Positions 49,511 to 60,727 of a stretch of DNA of 64,000 bases are shown here, piece after piece (the first letter of the stretch is position 1; every line of letters starts with the position of its first letter). Origin of the DNA: Tetragonia tetragonoides (Eukaryota; Streptophyta; Magnoliopsida; Caryophyllales; Aizoaceae); assembly GCA_038025085.1 (NCBI GenBank), contig CM076140.1, forward strand, positions 39,183,501-39,247,500. The letters run 5' to 3'. The notes beneath the pieces were generated by a model. The model ran no database searches. It had not been told where the DNA came from and saw only the letters and a program-made list of their open reading frames with translations. Position numbers and translations under genes: made by a program.

Positions 49511-50156
49511 TTAAAGATAGTGATGGCTTCACTTTTTCATGTGATTCTTTCATGTGATGGAGAAAATGAAAAATTAGTCCTATACCACAGTCCACAAGTC
49601 CTTGTAATGCTTTCATCAATTTCATTGCTTTTATTTGTTTTAACCACTAATATATTATGGAGCCCCCTTTGCAATTTGCATCAAAACCAACATTAACAAT
49701 ATGGAAGAGTACTATATATGATCTTTTATTAGTAAGACAGCAAACTTAATTTATAATTCTAATTCTTTCTGTCCCTTGCTTTAATTTAAATTTGGACAAC
49801 ATTAGTGCAACTCTAGGTGTTTTTCTTTTTTTCTTTTTAGCAAGAAGTATCATTATACTAAAACGTTCTGTATGAAATTGGTGCATACGAATGATGAACG
49901 AAATAGCTAGCCACCATATACATAACCAGCAACTCTGTTTTGATTCCATCACCACCCGACCTGGCCTATCGATAACTCATACAATACCAATAATAGCTAG
50001 CTACAGTAAACCAGGCAAAACAATACCAAGATGACCAATAATAATAACTCTATATTTTCAGTTTTCATTTCATTCAAAATTTAAGAACAAGCCTCCTCCA
50101 ATCCAACTTAGTTATACTCTATGTTCAACTAGTCTTGGAATCAATTTTAGTTAGAT
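49511..50156. other. Gap between Stowaway and CACTA
   Basis: No gene or bounded repeat is seen. Confidence 0.45.
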
Positions 50157-50159
50157 GTA

Positions 50160-51807
50160 CACTACAACATTTCAGTTCAAAAAAAGCGTTTTAAAACGCC
50201 CTATTAGGTCAAAAAAACGCCCTATTAGGCTAAGAAGGCGTTTTTTAAAATGCCCTTAAGATGCCCTATTTGTCGCGTTGTCTTAGGTTATTGAGGCATT
50301 TTTTAAAAATCGTCCTATTTAATAAGGAACAAATAGGGCATTTTTAATTGCCCTCCTTCTTTTTGCTTAAATAGGACATTTTCGATTGCCTTCCTTGTTT
50401 TTCCTCAAATAGGGCATTTGAAAATGCCTTCTTTGATACTTAAACAAATAGGGCATTACTTTGTGAAAAAAGGCAATTTAAAACGCCATTCTTCACACCT
50501 ATGGATCAAAGCATTTTATGATTGCATTCTCTAATAAAAGACAACAACTACAACAATAAAAGCCAAAGAAAAAAAAAGTTTAAGCGTCTAAACCATAGCT
50601 TATGTATCATCAAGCTACTGGTTTACTATTGCTAGAACGCCAGCTCCAGCTTGAGAGCCGACGAGGTTAGCAAGAATCAAGATCGGACCAAACCACATAC
50701 TTATACAAGCTTTCGATCTAAATTCTCCCTCAATCCATCGATGTGGGACTGTAGTTAATACGATCCGGTAATTTTGCCGCACCAAAAAACTCTCACTTAC
50801 TTTCTCCTCTTCTCCGCCTTCATCCTCATCATTTCCCTTCTCTGCTCTCTGTTCCATTTCTAAGCAAGAGCGCCAAACTCATATAATTCTCTCTCCTTCT
50901 ACCCATCTTCATCTGCATTATGTGTGATATTGAATGAAATAAATTGACGCAAATTATAAGGAAGAAATCAAATCAAAATAAAGCAAATTACGAGTTGTTT
51001 TGTTTGCAATGCATGCAAGTGGAATGAATGAAGGAGGAAAATATATACCTTTATGGAAAGGCAAGGCACTTAATTGGCTCAAATAATGGTTTAATCTTTT
51101 TGTAATTCCTTTGCTTCTTAGACCTCCTGGTGTGTTCAGCTTTATTGATCAAATGTGAAAAAAGCCAACTGGGAAAACAGAGAATAAAACATACATTTGT
51201 GCTTTCTTAATAAGTATGATTAGAATAAAACAGAGGAAAACAGAGAGAGAGAGAGAGATGAAAAAGAATTGGGGTGCCAGGAATGTCCAAACTCTGTTAA
51301 TGCTGGAATTTCACAACTCTCATGCATTTGTGCTTATAATGGTGGTGGAATGGTTAAATTGATTTAAGAATAATATTGTTCTTGCATGCATAAAGCAATA
51401 ACAATAGTATGCCTCAAAAAAAAAAAATTAGTAGGTGTTTTATATATTAAAATGAAGTATTTAGTGAGAAATTATTGCATAGTTCAGGAGCATTGCTCCC
51501 TCCTCTCACAAAATAAATGGAGCCCACTCTAAATTCAAATTGATAATTTTCTATTTTGTGAGAGGAGGGAGCAGTACTCCTGGACTACACAATAATTCCT
51601 CGTATTTAGGAGGGACAATTTTTTAGAAAATGCCCTATTAGACATTGCATAATTTAGAGAAGGGCAATTTCATCAGAAATGCCTTATTTGATGTGCACAA
51701 AGAGGGCAAAATCAAATTGCCCTATTTGATAAGTACAAATAAGGCAAGTCCAAAACGCCCTCTTTAATTAATGCAAAATGCCCTATTTAATCTCATTTCT
51801 TATAGTG
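50160..51807. mobile_element. Non-autonomous CACTA element with GCCCTATT arrays
   Basis: The left end is CACTACAACATTTCAG and the right end in reverse is CACTATAAGAAATGAG. The 3-bp duplication GTA is at 50157-50159 and 51808-51810. More than a dozen GCCCTATTT/AAATAGGGC strings in both orientations lie within 320 bp of the left end and 190 bp of the right end. No transposase is visible. The middle has an 80-codon frame (50615-50857). Confidence 0.88.
50615..50857 (-). CDS. Hypothetical 80-aa frame inside the CACTA element
   Basis: It begins MEQRAEKGND with an acidic Glu/Gly run and ends in a hydrophobic stretch (MWFGPILILANLVGSQAG). I do not recognise the family. It may be a captured exon piece; a CT-rich leader lies upstream. 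Confidence 0.3.
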   Translation of the reverse strand: MEQRAEKGNDEDEGGEEEKVSESFLVRQNYRIVLTTVPHRWIEGEFRSKACISMWFGPILILANLVGSQAGAGVLAIVNQ

Positions 51808-51842
51808 GTAAGTATGACCATGATCTCAGTCCCTCACCCACT

Positions 51843-52178
51843 TGTTGGAAAGTAATGCTTCAAAGGAAAAGTCCATAAAACTTTATTGTTCCACATTGGT
51901 AGAATGGAAGTGGAGATACGGAAGTGTGTTTTTAGATTTTGAACTTTGAGTTAAGAGTAGCCTCTTCACCATATACGCACGCTACCGTCATTTGGCCAAT
52001 CTCGGGTGTGGGTTAATTCAACTCTTTCATTACTCGGGCAAATTTTCTTGACCGGGTAAACTTTTGACTTTAAATTTTACACGAATGAGCAATTTAGACT
52101 TTAAGATAGTGATTCATTACGTCACAACTTTATTCATTCCAGATAAGTTTATTCTGTTTATTGGTCTTGTTTCTAACA
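51843..52178 (+). mobile_element. Solo LTR related to the 55102-59901 element
   Basis: It begins TGTTGGAAAGTAATGCTTC and ends TTTCTAACA, similar at both ends to the 549-bp LTRs further right but shorter (336 bp). The flanking CCACT and CCACC match at four of five bases. No internal region follows. Confidence 0.65.
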
Positions 52179-52685
52179 CCACCACTATCGATCACCAAAC
52201 GGTCAAACCAGGTGGGACTGGACAGTGGCATCTTCTATTACCTTAAGGTAAAATGGGAATATGGGATACATCTAAGATAAAAAGTGCCTAGATAAATTGG
52301 TATTATTCCATGGGCTGCTATTCTCTATGTCAGCTAATACATGGAATAATATTTTTTACATGTGTAGGCACTTTCGTTCACTTGAAAGGTGAACGAACAA
52401 AGTGAAAAGGAGTAAAAAAGCAGATGTTGTGTGTTAGTGAGGGTGAGGGACGGTGAAAGATATTTCCCCTTTTACAAGTGGCATGGCATGTCAATGAATC
52501 AATGTTGAAGTACGTTTGTTTTCCATACATGCTCCCTTTGCTTTGATGAAAATGCTTAATCATGGCTTGCTTGGTTACTTGTAAACACTCAAGCACGTCC
52601 ATTATAATTGCAATTATCATGGTTTTAATCATAGTTATACGACAACACCTCAACCAAAACATATTTTGTGTGAGGATAGAACCAA
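52179..52685. other. Gap without features
   Basis: No gene is supported. The 120-codon frame at 52378-52740 extends into the next MITE and has no motif. Confidence 0.45.
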
Positions 52686-52688
52686 TAA

Positions 52689-53173
52689 GGCTCCGTTTGA
52701 CTGGGGTGAAAACAGTTTTCCTGCAAAACAGTTTTTCCATTTTCCGTTGTTTGGTTTACAATGAGAAGAAAAATGGTTTTCAGGGGGAAAAACATTTTCA
52801 CCTATATAGGAGTAAATGTTTTCCCTTCAAAATAAAAAGAAAACGGTTTTCCGTTGGTGGGGCACTATGTCCCCGGAGCACTAATAGTGGACTTGATCAT
52901 CAGATTTGGTTGTCGGGACATCGGGTCATAAAAATAAACTCGCACCCGACTTGATTGAGTGTCGGGCTGAACTTTCGGGCCACTTTCTCAATATTGTTTT
53001 TTCTTCTTCAAATAAGTACAATAATTTACTCTGATATGCGTTTGAGATGATTTATTTTTTTTGAATTCACCTAACTTTTCGAGATCGACGCAACTATGTT
53101 AGTAGGTGAAAATAATTTTCAGCTGAAAATACTTTTCAGTTGAAAATGATTTTCCGCCCAACCAAACAGAGCC
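52689..53173. mobile_element. Harbinger-like MITE
   Basis: Ends GGCTCCGTTTGACTGGGG and (reverse) GGCTCTGTTTGGTTGGG, with TAA at 52686-52688 and 53174-53176. The body is 485 bp without coding sequence. Confidence 0.8.
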
Positions 53174-53316
53174 TAAGTGTAGATAGATCTTTAATTGGTT
53201 AAGATCATGTGTTGGTTGAAAAGAGTTTTGGTGAGAATAATATATAGTGAATACGGAATCACTTTTTTGATTTTTTTTTTTGTTTAACGACTTTAAAATA
53301 ACGAAGTTTATAGACT

Positions 53317-53600
53317 AAGCGATTGTTTGGTTGTCAAAAAAAATACAGAAAGTGCAACAAAATTGTTATGTTGTTTGGTTAACATAAAATGCAGGAAGTC
53401 CCACTTTCCAGAAACTTTTACTTCCCACAAAATAGGGGAAGTTCATTACCTAGTCTCCTTAGGTAAGTGGAATTTCCTGCAGGAAGTACAACTTCCTACA
53501 TCAACCAAACAACTTTCTGTAATTCCCATAAACTTCTAATCCATGGGAAATTACAACTTCCTAGGAAGTAGAACTTCCGACAATGAACAAAACCACCACT
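53317..53600. mobile_element. MITE related to the one at 31360
   Basis: It contains GATTGTTTGGTTGTC at the left and an inverted relative at the right, with many inner AACTTCC/GGAAGT strings shared with 31360-31748. The ends are worn. Confidence 0.55.
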
Positions 53601-53603
53601 TAA

Positions 53604-53862
53604 GGCTCCGTTCTTTTCAATTGGAGAAAACTGAACTGAATTGATTTTTGCTAACTTGACCTTTAACCCTTAAAACTCGTCTAAATGTATTCAAAATTGG
53701 ACTCAGCTTTTAAAAGTATGCTTTGAAATCTTTCCAATAACATCTTTGTCAACATGAATTTATTTCGGAATAAAAAAGTTTTTAAGTGATAAAGTTAAAC
53801 ATGAACTGAACTGAACTGACTTAACTATATTTAAGTGAAATTAAGTTAAGAAGAACAGAACC
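53604..53862. mobile_element. Harbinger-like MITE (copy C)
   Basis: Ends GGCTCCGTTCTTTTC and (reverse) GGTTCTGTTCTTCTT. The inner sequence (ATTTATTTCGGAATAAAAA) matches the MITEs at 15761 and 16765. TTA lies at both flanks, with one extra A on the left. Confidence 0.7.
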
Positions 53863-54202
53863 TTATTAGTTACAGTACTAAGAAACTGGTTATATTAGTT
53901 GATTCGCTGGTAAAACCTATGACTAGTTTGTGGCTCACAACATGTTATATTAGCTGGTTTAACCAGCTAGTAAAGTTGGCTAATAATGGTTTTCAGTTTT
54001 TCACCCAAAAAAAAATAAGTTGGCTAATGGTAATATAACATGTTTGATTAAATAGCTTTATAAATATTTTACCAAAAAGTTAGCTATGACTCTGGGTTCT
54101 TTGCTCCAATTATCCTCAAAACGACCTACCAAATAGTAGGAGTACTACTATAGCGAGGGAACAAATCAAACAAACCAGACATCTGAGCAAACAAAATCAA
54201 CA

Positions 54203-54364
54203 TTTTCTTTTGGTTCAACCCCCTGATTTGTAGGCGCGTATCTTAAAAGGTGGGACAACTGATCAAGAAATTTAAATTTGCTTTATACCTAAGGTGAGAT
54301 TCGAACCCCTAATCTTAGTTAGTGATTGACGACTCCCTACCACTCAACCACACCCCATTGATTT
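54203..54364 (-). mobile_element. tRNA-derived SINE with exact target duplication
   Basis: On the minus strand an A box (TGGTTGAGTGGTAGGGAG, 54333-54350) and a B box (GGTTCGAATCTC, 54296-54307) have RNA polymerase III promoter spacing. An A-rich tail (AAAAGAAAA) ends the copy at its left. The 12-bp string ACAAAATCAACA flanks both sides (54191-54202, 54365-54376). At 162 bp with no coding sequence, it fits a plant SINE. Confidence 0.85.
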
Positions 54365-54874
54365 ACAAAATCAACAAATTAAACAAACATATGATGCCCT
54401 ATTTATTTTGGTATTCCCTTCAATCCAATGTAGTACTTGCTTGTTAAAACTTTCTTTTAAAATGTTTCCAAGTACTTGTCAAACTTGGAAAAAGTACAGT
54501 CACATGAAATTAAAAGAAATTGTGGAAAATACAAAAATAAAAATAAAAGAAGAAATGAAATTAGGGACTAATGTATGTGTCGATAGGGCTTTAACTTTAA
54601 GCAATCTTATATAAGGCCAGTCGTTAGTAAACTGTGGCTTGCATAAGCATCTAAATTATCTAAAAAGGTAAGATATTATTACTATTGCATGTAAAATTGT
54701 ATACTAATGTGTATATACACGTTAAGTGTTAGTGGCAATATAAGAGAGATCAAAACGAGTATTTTCAATTTTATATCAAAGGTTTAAGGTTGCTATTTTC
54801 CGGTAAGGATTTGTTGTCCCACTTTGTGTGTCATCTCACCCCTTTATGTATAATTATACATACACAAAAACTCG

Positions 54875-54963
54875 TATGAGGCGGCCTTAAGGTGAGACCC
54901 CCTCTAACAAGCATGACGTCATACTTGGTCATAGAGGAGGCATCACCTTGAGGCCGCCTCATA
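54875..54963. repeat. Inverted repeat, 31-nt arms
   Basis: Arms 54875-54905 and 54933-54963 (TATGAGGCGGCCT...) pair with a few mismatches around a 27-nt loop that contains the palindrome ATGACGTCAT. Confidence 0.8.
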
Positions 54964-55101
54964 GAAGACATTTCATTGTACATATGAGTAAATGACACAT
55001 CAGTTCTTAAATTTATTTTACTATTAAATTAAGATGCATGACAAAATCATGAACGACCAGAATGTGATGAAAAGTTTAAGACACAAAGTGGTATATAAAA
55101 T

Positions 55102-55650
55102 TGTTGGAATATTTGCTTCAAAGAAAATATGTTGGACAATATTATTGTCCCACATTGGTAACTTACAAGAGGTAAGTTGTTTAGTTACCCATAATGGGAT
55201 GACTCCTTAATTCCCCACATTGATCAAGTTTGACTGGAGAAGATTAATTGCTTTCCGTTACACAAATCAATAAGTGCTTTCCGTTACAAATATTGATTCC
55301 CTTAATATTCTCTATTGATGACCTCCAAATTTATTCTCCAATTTATTGTCTTTGCCTTCATGATGTTCCTCTACTTTCCTCTATATATATTGGAGACATT
55401 CCATTTAAAAAAAAGGACACAGACACACAAAATACTCTCTCTGTGATTCGTTTGGCAGTAGTTCAGTTTGCTCTCAAAACCATTGCACCGTAGTACACCG
55501 GAGCTTTGGTTGCCGTGTATCCCTGGAGGTCGGTTGCCGGAAATTCCCTAGTGTACGTGTGGGGGCAAATTCGACTTTAGGTCAGTGATTTATCACGCCA
55601 CGGCTTTCGTTCAAGATAAGTTTGTTCTATCATTAGCCTCGTTTCTAACA
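55102..55650 (+). repeat. 5' LTR of the LARD-like element
   Basis: 549 bp. A TATA-like string (CTATATATATTGG) is at about 55381-55393. An 81-codon frame inside it recurs in the other LTR only because the LTRs are duplicates. Confidence 0.92.
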
Positions 55651-58600
55651 TTCTAAAGTCGAATTTATGTTTTATACTATGGCAATTGATGATGGACTTA
55701 TTATTAAGAATAATATTGTGTTCAATATTTACGTGTTTAGTATTTTGTCTTGAACTAAAAATGGACCCATATTTGCTATTTTCGTGCTCAGGATTTGTAT
55801 TTTATTCGGTCTTAACATCTGGATAAATTTGTGTGTTCGCTTACCGTTTCAACAAACGTCTAAATTTTTTTTTTTGTAGAGATTATTATTCTGGTTTTGA
55901 TCCACCAGTGTTGTGCTTTTAAATGCATATTTCTCCTTTTAAATGAGTTGGGCCCCATGTATTAATGTGCTGGGAGTTGAGACTAGTTTGTAACGTTTAA
56001 TTAGGTTTGATCAATTTAGTCTCTAATCCCATTGACCTTTTGTCTTCAATGGGAAAGCTATAGTTGATAACCTCGTTCACATTATTTGGCTTGTTAAGGA
56101 TATTAGGCCATATTGGTTTTCTTTGTTTTAGCCATTCTCATTCTACTGGTGGAATCAATAGATTGTAGTATGCATTGTGCATATTTGTTTCAACTCTAGT
56201 TAATTATTAATTTAAGTAGTCGTTTTATAGAGTCTGATGCAATTACAAAAAAAAAAAAAAAAAAAAAGATTCGTATCTGTGTTGTGATGCGGGATAGTTT
56301 ATATTTGATTTGGATATTAAAATTACGGGTCAGTTGGTTTTGGGTTTTAAACTTAAAATCTTGTGGAGTACTAAATTTCAGCTTATGGAATTATATACTG
56401 TTACAGAGTAAAAACTTGTTCTTATTTAATTGGTATAAAAGTCTAATTGAATTATCTATTTTTGGATAATGGTCCAAAGTGTCGAATGAATCTGTATGAA
56501 TATGTTCTACACGAAATGGTTTGACGGTCAATTTCTTCTTCAAAGGTATGCACTATAATTTACAAAGGTATCACTTCACATCAGTTTAATGTGATTGGTG
56601 AGCACTATAATTTGTGGTTTTTGGTCTGAGGCTTGTTCATTCATTGGAAAACTGAAGCTCTTGAGATTTTTACATCAGTTGGTTTAATTGTAAGCTCACT
56701 GAGTATGACTTTTAAGTTTGTTAGCCATTGGCACATTAAGATTGTCGTTATTCAATCAACGACATGGGGTCTAGTGGTGTCAATTAACGGTAATTCAGTG
56801 GATTTAATTATCTCTCTTTGTATTGTGAATACTTTGTCCAATTTGTAATTTGGAAATTTTGCTTCCTTTTTATCAAGAGTTTACATGCTTTTTGTGTGAG
56901 ATAGAATTAAGGAAAAAAATTTCCCTGTTTGTGTGCTTACAAAGGTAAGTAATTGTTAGTGTGAGAGTTATATAATGACTGTAATTGAGCCTCATTTATT
57001 GTGATTAAAGATTGTTTCTTTATTTTGAAAATCGTTACGAGTCTTTGTGAGTTTATTAAATTAAATGATTTTTTTTTTAATATTTGGGAACATTGTGTGA
57101 ATAGTGATGCTAGTTGTAGTTCACGACATACTACAAAATTCACATTTTTTGGTTCTTTGATATGATCAACTTGTAGTATATTAATATTTATTATCTCATA
57201 TTTCTATCAAATTAAAGACATTGATATTAAATTGATGAAAAGAATATGATTTTTGATATGTATATTGAGAACATGCATGTGAGGAAAGTTGTATAACTAT
57301 ATTTATAGTTATTGTTGGTGTTCTCAATATAATTTGGTCGAACCCAATTCTTTGAAAATATGGGGGTGACTAATTAAAATTTAGTTTACCGAAATCTTTG
57401 TGAGTTTTGTATGAGACCTAAGATATTTGAATGGTTATGTATATTTCTTTTATACTCGTAAAATGTTACATATAATTCTAGAGATATCTTGAGCATAAAA
57501 ATGATGATTTTAGTGAAATCATTTATTATTCTTGTATAGTTTATGTGCAATGTGCAATGTGCAAAGGGTAATCTAATTTTTGGCACTATGTGTTTGTGCT
57601 AGATAAAACCATATTATTTATATATGGATTTATCATAATATTGAAAGAGGCCAGTATTTTTATGTTCTCGATGTGAGAAACTCATGATAGCATATCACAT
57701 AAGAACAACTAAGGTTCTAAATATATATTTTTTTTTATTTTGTGTATGCTAGAGTTATTGAATTAATATGATATACATTAACTTGTGTTTGCACTTTCAT
57801 AGACATCTTTATCTTGTTTGATGGGTATATTGGTGCAAATTATGTGACAAGTTAATAATATATATACTTGTGTAAGTGAATATGTCTTTCCCCTTGTTGG
57901 GGTGTTGTCTCTAAAACTTGATTTATATAGCATGTTATCATGGAATATGATTTAGAGACATGTTGAAATACATTAAAATCACTAGAACTTCTGCGAGTTT
58001 GAATTTGAATCAGTCTCATAAAGTTGAGAATTTAAGGAAAAAAAAAATTAGTCAATTTTGATTCTACTCTCGTTTATAATTCTAACATTAAGTTAGAAAA
58101 GAATAGAGGTAATAGTGTATTACAAGGGGTATATATTGTTACGTTTTTGATGAGTTATACCATACCAAATATAGCAGATGACGTATGCAGGTTGAGTAGA
58201 TATACTCATAAGCTCAATCGTTGATTATAGGAATACTTTGATTATTTTATTAAAATATTTGTAAGGTACTATTTATTTGGGTTTAATTTGCATTACAAGA
58301 ATTTTCCTTATGTTTGAAGGAATTTTCCATGTCAACTGAATCTGCAAGAATGATGAAATACTCTTCCTAGTGCTGCTATATTTTGGAAAGCTTCCAAACA
58401 TTTTTGTGTAGCAATGTTTCACAATGGAATCTAAGTTTTTATTCAAGAATGTGGCAGGTTACAAAGCCGAATGACTAAGACGTTTGCTTGCAGATATTTC
58501 ATTGTGGGGGAGACCGGCTCCGCTAGTATCCATGTATTGTGATTGTCAATTGTGTTTGTCAATTATGTTTGTCAAGTGGCTAATAGAGTAGCCCACAACT

Positions 58601-59352
58601 ATTCTTTCTTTCAACGGAAAGAGCAGGTATGTACGCCTTAGACATGGAATTGTGAAAGATCTGATCAGATATAATGTGATATCACTCGAGTGTGTTAAGT
58701 TGGAGAGGAACTTGCAAATCCTCTTCCAAAGGCCTTTGTGGAAAGATAGTGCTTGAGTTAGCACTAGGAATGGGGCTTTAGCCCAGTGGGAGTGAATTGT
58801 GATGGATACCCAACCTGGAATATATCCAGGTTCAATGGGTCAAACGAAATCACAAAACAACTCCAGTCATGTACTACAAACCCCATTCCTCTATAAAATG
58901 ATGTAGTATTTTTTTCGTATACTGTCATGTGTGTGAGGTTGAGCTTTTTAGCTCTTAATGAGTTCATAGACTTGTAAGGTGGTGTGAGACAGTACACACT
59001 TGATGAACTCACCTATGTGAATGTGGGGGAATTGCCCGCCCCCTTTGAGAGCAATTGGGCTAATGACTCTCTAGAGCGTTCACAGAAATATCCAGGCACG
59101 TAAGGGGCTAATGTATATATATTTTTCGCGAGAGTAAATCTGATTTTGAGGTTAAACTAGTGCGCAATTTGTACTGAACAAATACCGTGAAAGGTTCAAG
59201 GAATTTTTTCCACCTAAATGGTTGTTGGGCAAACTTGTAAGCACAAGGTACTAATTCAAGTCCACAAGACACATTAGTATCGTAACGTGCGACCTCCTAC
59301 TGCCATTCAAATCTTGTTCCTTTCTATCTTTTCTTTGAATCATGTGGGGGAT
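55651..59352 (+). other. Non-coding interior of the LARD-like element
   Basis: No protein family is recognised in any frame. The longest frames are about 60-80 codons. Two GTGGGGGA-like strings (near 58505 and 59022) resemble extra purine tracts. Confidence 0.7.
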
Positions 59353-59901
59353 TGTTGGAATATTTGCTTCAAAGAAAATATGTTGGACAATATTATTGTC
59401 CCACATTGGTAACTTACAAGAGGTAAGTTGTTTATTTACCCATAATGGGATGACTCCTTAATTCCCCATATTGATCAAGTTTGACTGGAGAAGATTAATT
59501 GCTTTCCGTTACACAAATCAATAAGTGCTTTCCGTTACAAATATTGATTCCCTTAATATTCTCTATTGATGACCTCCAAATTTATTCTCCAATTTATTGT
59601 CTTTGCCTTCATGATGTTCCTCTACTTTCCTCTATATATATTGGAGACATTCCATTTAAAAAAAAGGACACAGACACACAAAATACTCTCTCTGTGATTC
59701 GTTTGGCAGTAGTTCAGTTTGCTCTCAAAACCATTGCACCGTAGTACACCGGAGCTTTGGTTGCCGTGTATCCCTGGAGGTCGGTTGCCGGAAATTCCCT
59801 AGTGTACGTGTGGGGGCAAATTCGGCTTTAGGGCAGTGATTTATCACGCCACGGCTTTCGTTCAAGATAAGTTTGTTCTATCATTAGCCTCGTTTCTAAC
59901 A
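59353..59901 (+). repeat. 3' LTR of the LARD-like element
   Basis: 549 bp, about 99% identical to the left LTR. Differences I saw are at 59434, 59468, 59830 and 59838. Confidence 0.92.
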
Positions 59902-60179
59902 TAAATTAGCCAGAGGATCCTTATTAGCCATAAAAATCTGTACTAATGCCACTAAATATGAAAGATAGACCTTGTAGCTTAATTAAAAATCATCTTCAAC
60001 CTAAGAAAAGGGTGAATGAAGCACCATCATTAATTACGATGGTTTAAAATTTTCTAGTTTAACATGGAGCAAGTTTTTTGTGAGAGCAACTCACAAAAAA
60101 ATAGGGTCATTATTTAGAAGTGTTAGTGGTTTACTTATTATGAGCCACGACCCTTGTTACACTAAAAAGTAGAGCCGGC

Positions 60180-60719
60180 AAAAGCTAACACGACACGATA
60201 AGACGACACGAACCGGACACGAAATAAACAGGTTAGTTGAGATTTTTGACACGATTAACTTAAGCGAGTCGACACGAATAACCCGTTTAGTTAAACGGGT
60301 TAGGTTAGTGTTGAGATTTTCAATACGAAATTGACACGCTCTGACACGATTATTCAAATATGTCGAGAAAAAAGTCACTTAATTAATGATCATATTATAA
60401 TAATAAAGTTTAAATCTATGATATTCATTTGTTCAATTGAGTAATACACCAATGGAGCTTAATAGTGATGTTTTAAAAGTTCCTTACTATTTTTTATTAG
60501 TTTTTTTTATGTTATATTCTTTTATTTTCTGGAAAGAAATTAGATTAATTAAGTTAAGCGGGTCAACACGAATATCACGATTATTAAGCGAGTTGGTTTA
60601 GTGTTGAAGGTTTCCGACGCAATTAATAAATGGGTCAGGTTAGTATCGGGAGATTTCTGACACGATTAACTTTGACACGAACATGAACATGACACGACAC
60701 GACCTATTTGCCAGCGCTA
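60180..60719. mobile_element. Non-autonomous hAT element (MITE)
   Basis: Ends TAGAGCCGGCAAA and (reverse) TAGCGCTGGCAAA with an exact 8-bp duplication CTAAAAAG (60172-60179, 60720-60727). The 540-bp body is full of GACACGA strings near both ends. It has no transposase. Confidence 0.88.
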
Positions 60720-60727
60720 CTAAAAAG

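Larger units (their letters stand above)
53863..55101. other. Intergenic stretch with a SINE and a hairpin
   Basis: No gene is seen. It holds the SINE at 54203-54364 and an inverted repeat at 54875-54963. Confidence 0.5.
55102..59901 (+). mobile_element. Young non-autonomous LTR element (LARD-like)
   Basis: Two 549-bp LTRs (55102-55650, 59353-59901) differ at only about four bases (0.7%), so the insertion is recent. They begin TGTTGG and end AACA. A GTGGGGGA purine tract (59344-59351) sets plus orientation. Flanks AAAAT and TAAAT match at four of five bases. The 3.7-kb interior has only short frames and no gag, protease, integrase or RT motif. Movement would need proteins from another element. 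No tRNA primer site is visible after the left LTR. The sequence there is complementary to the LTR itself. Confidence 0.88.

Noticed and set aside
55248..55493. 81-codon frame repeated at 59499-59744
   Set aside because: It lies inside the LTRs and is duplicated only because the LTRs are. It has no protein features.
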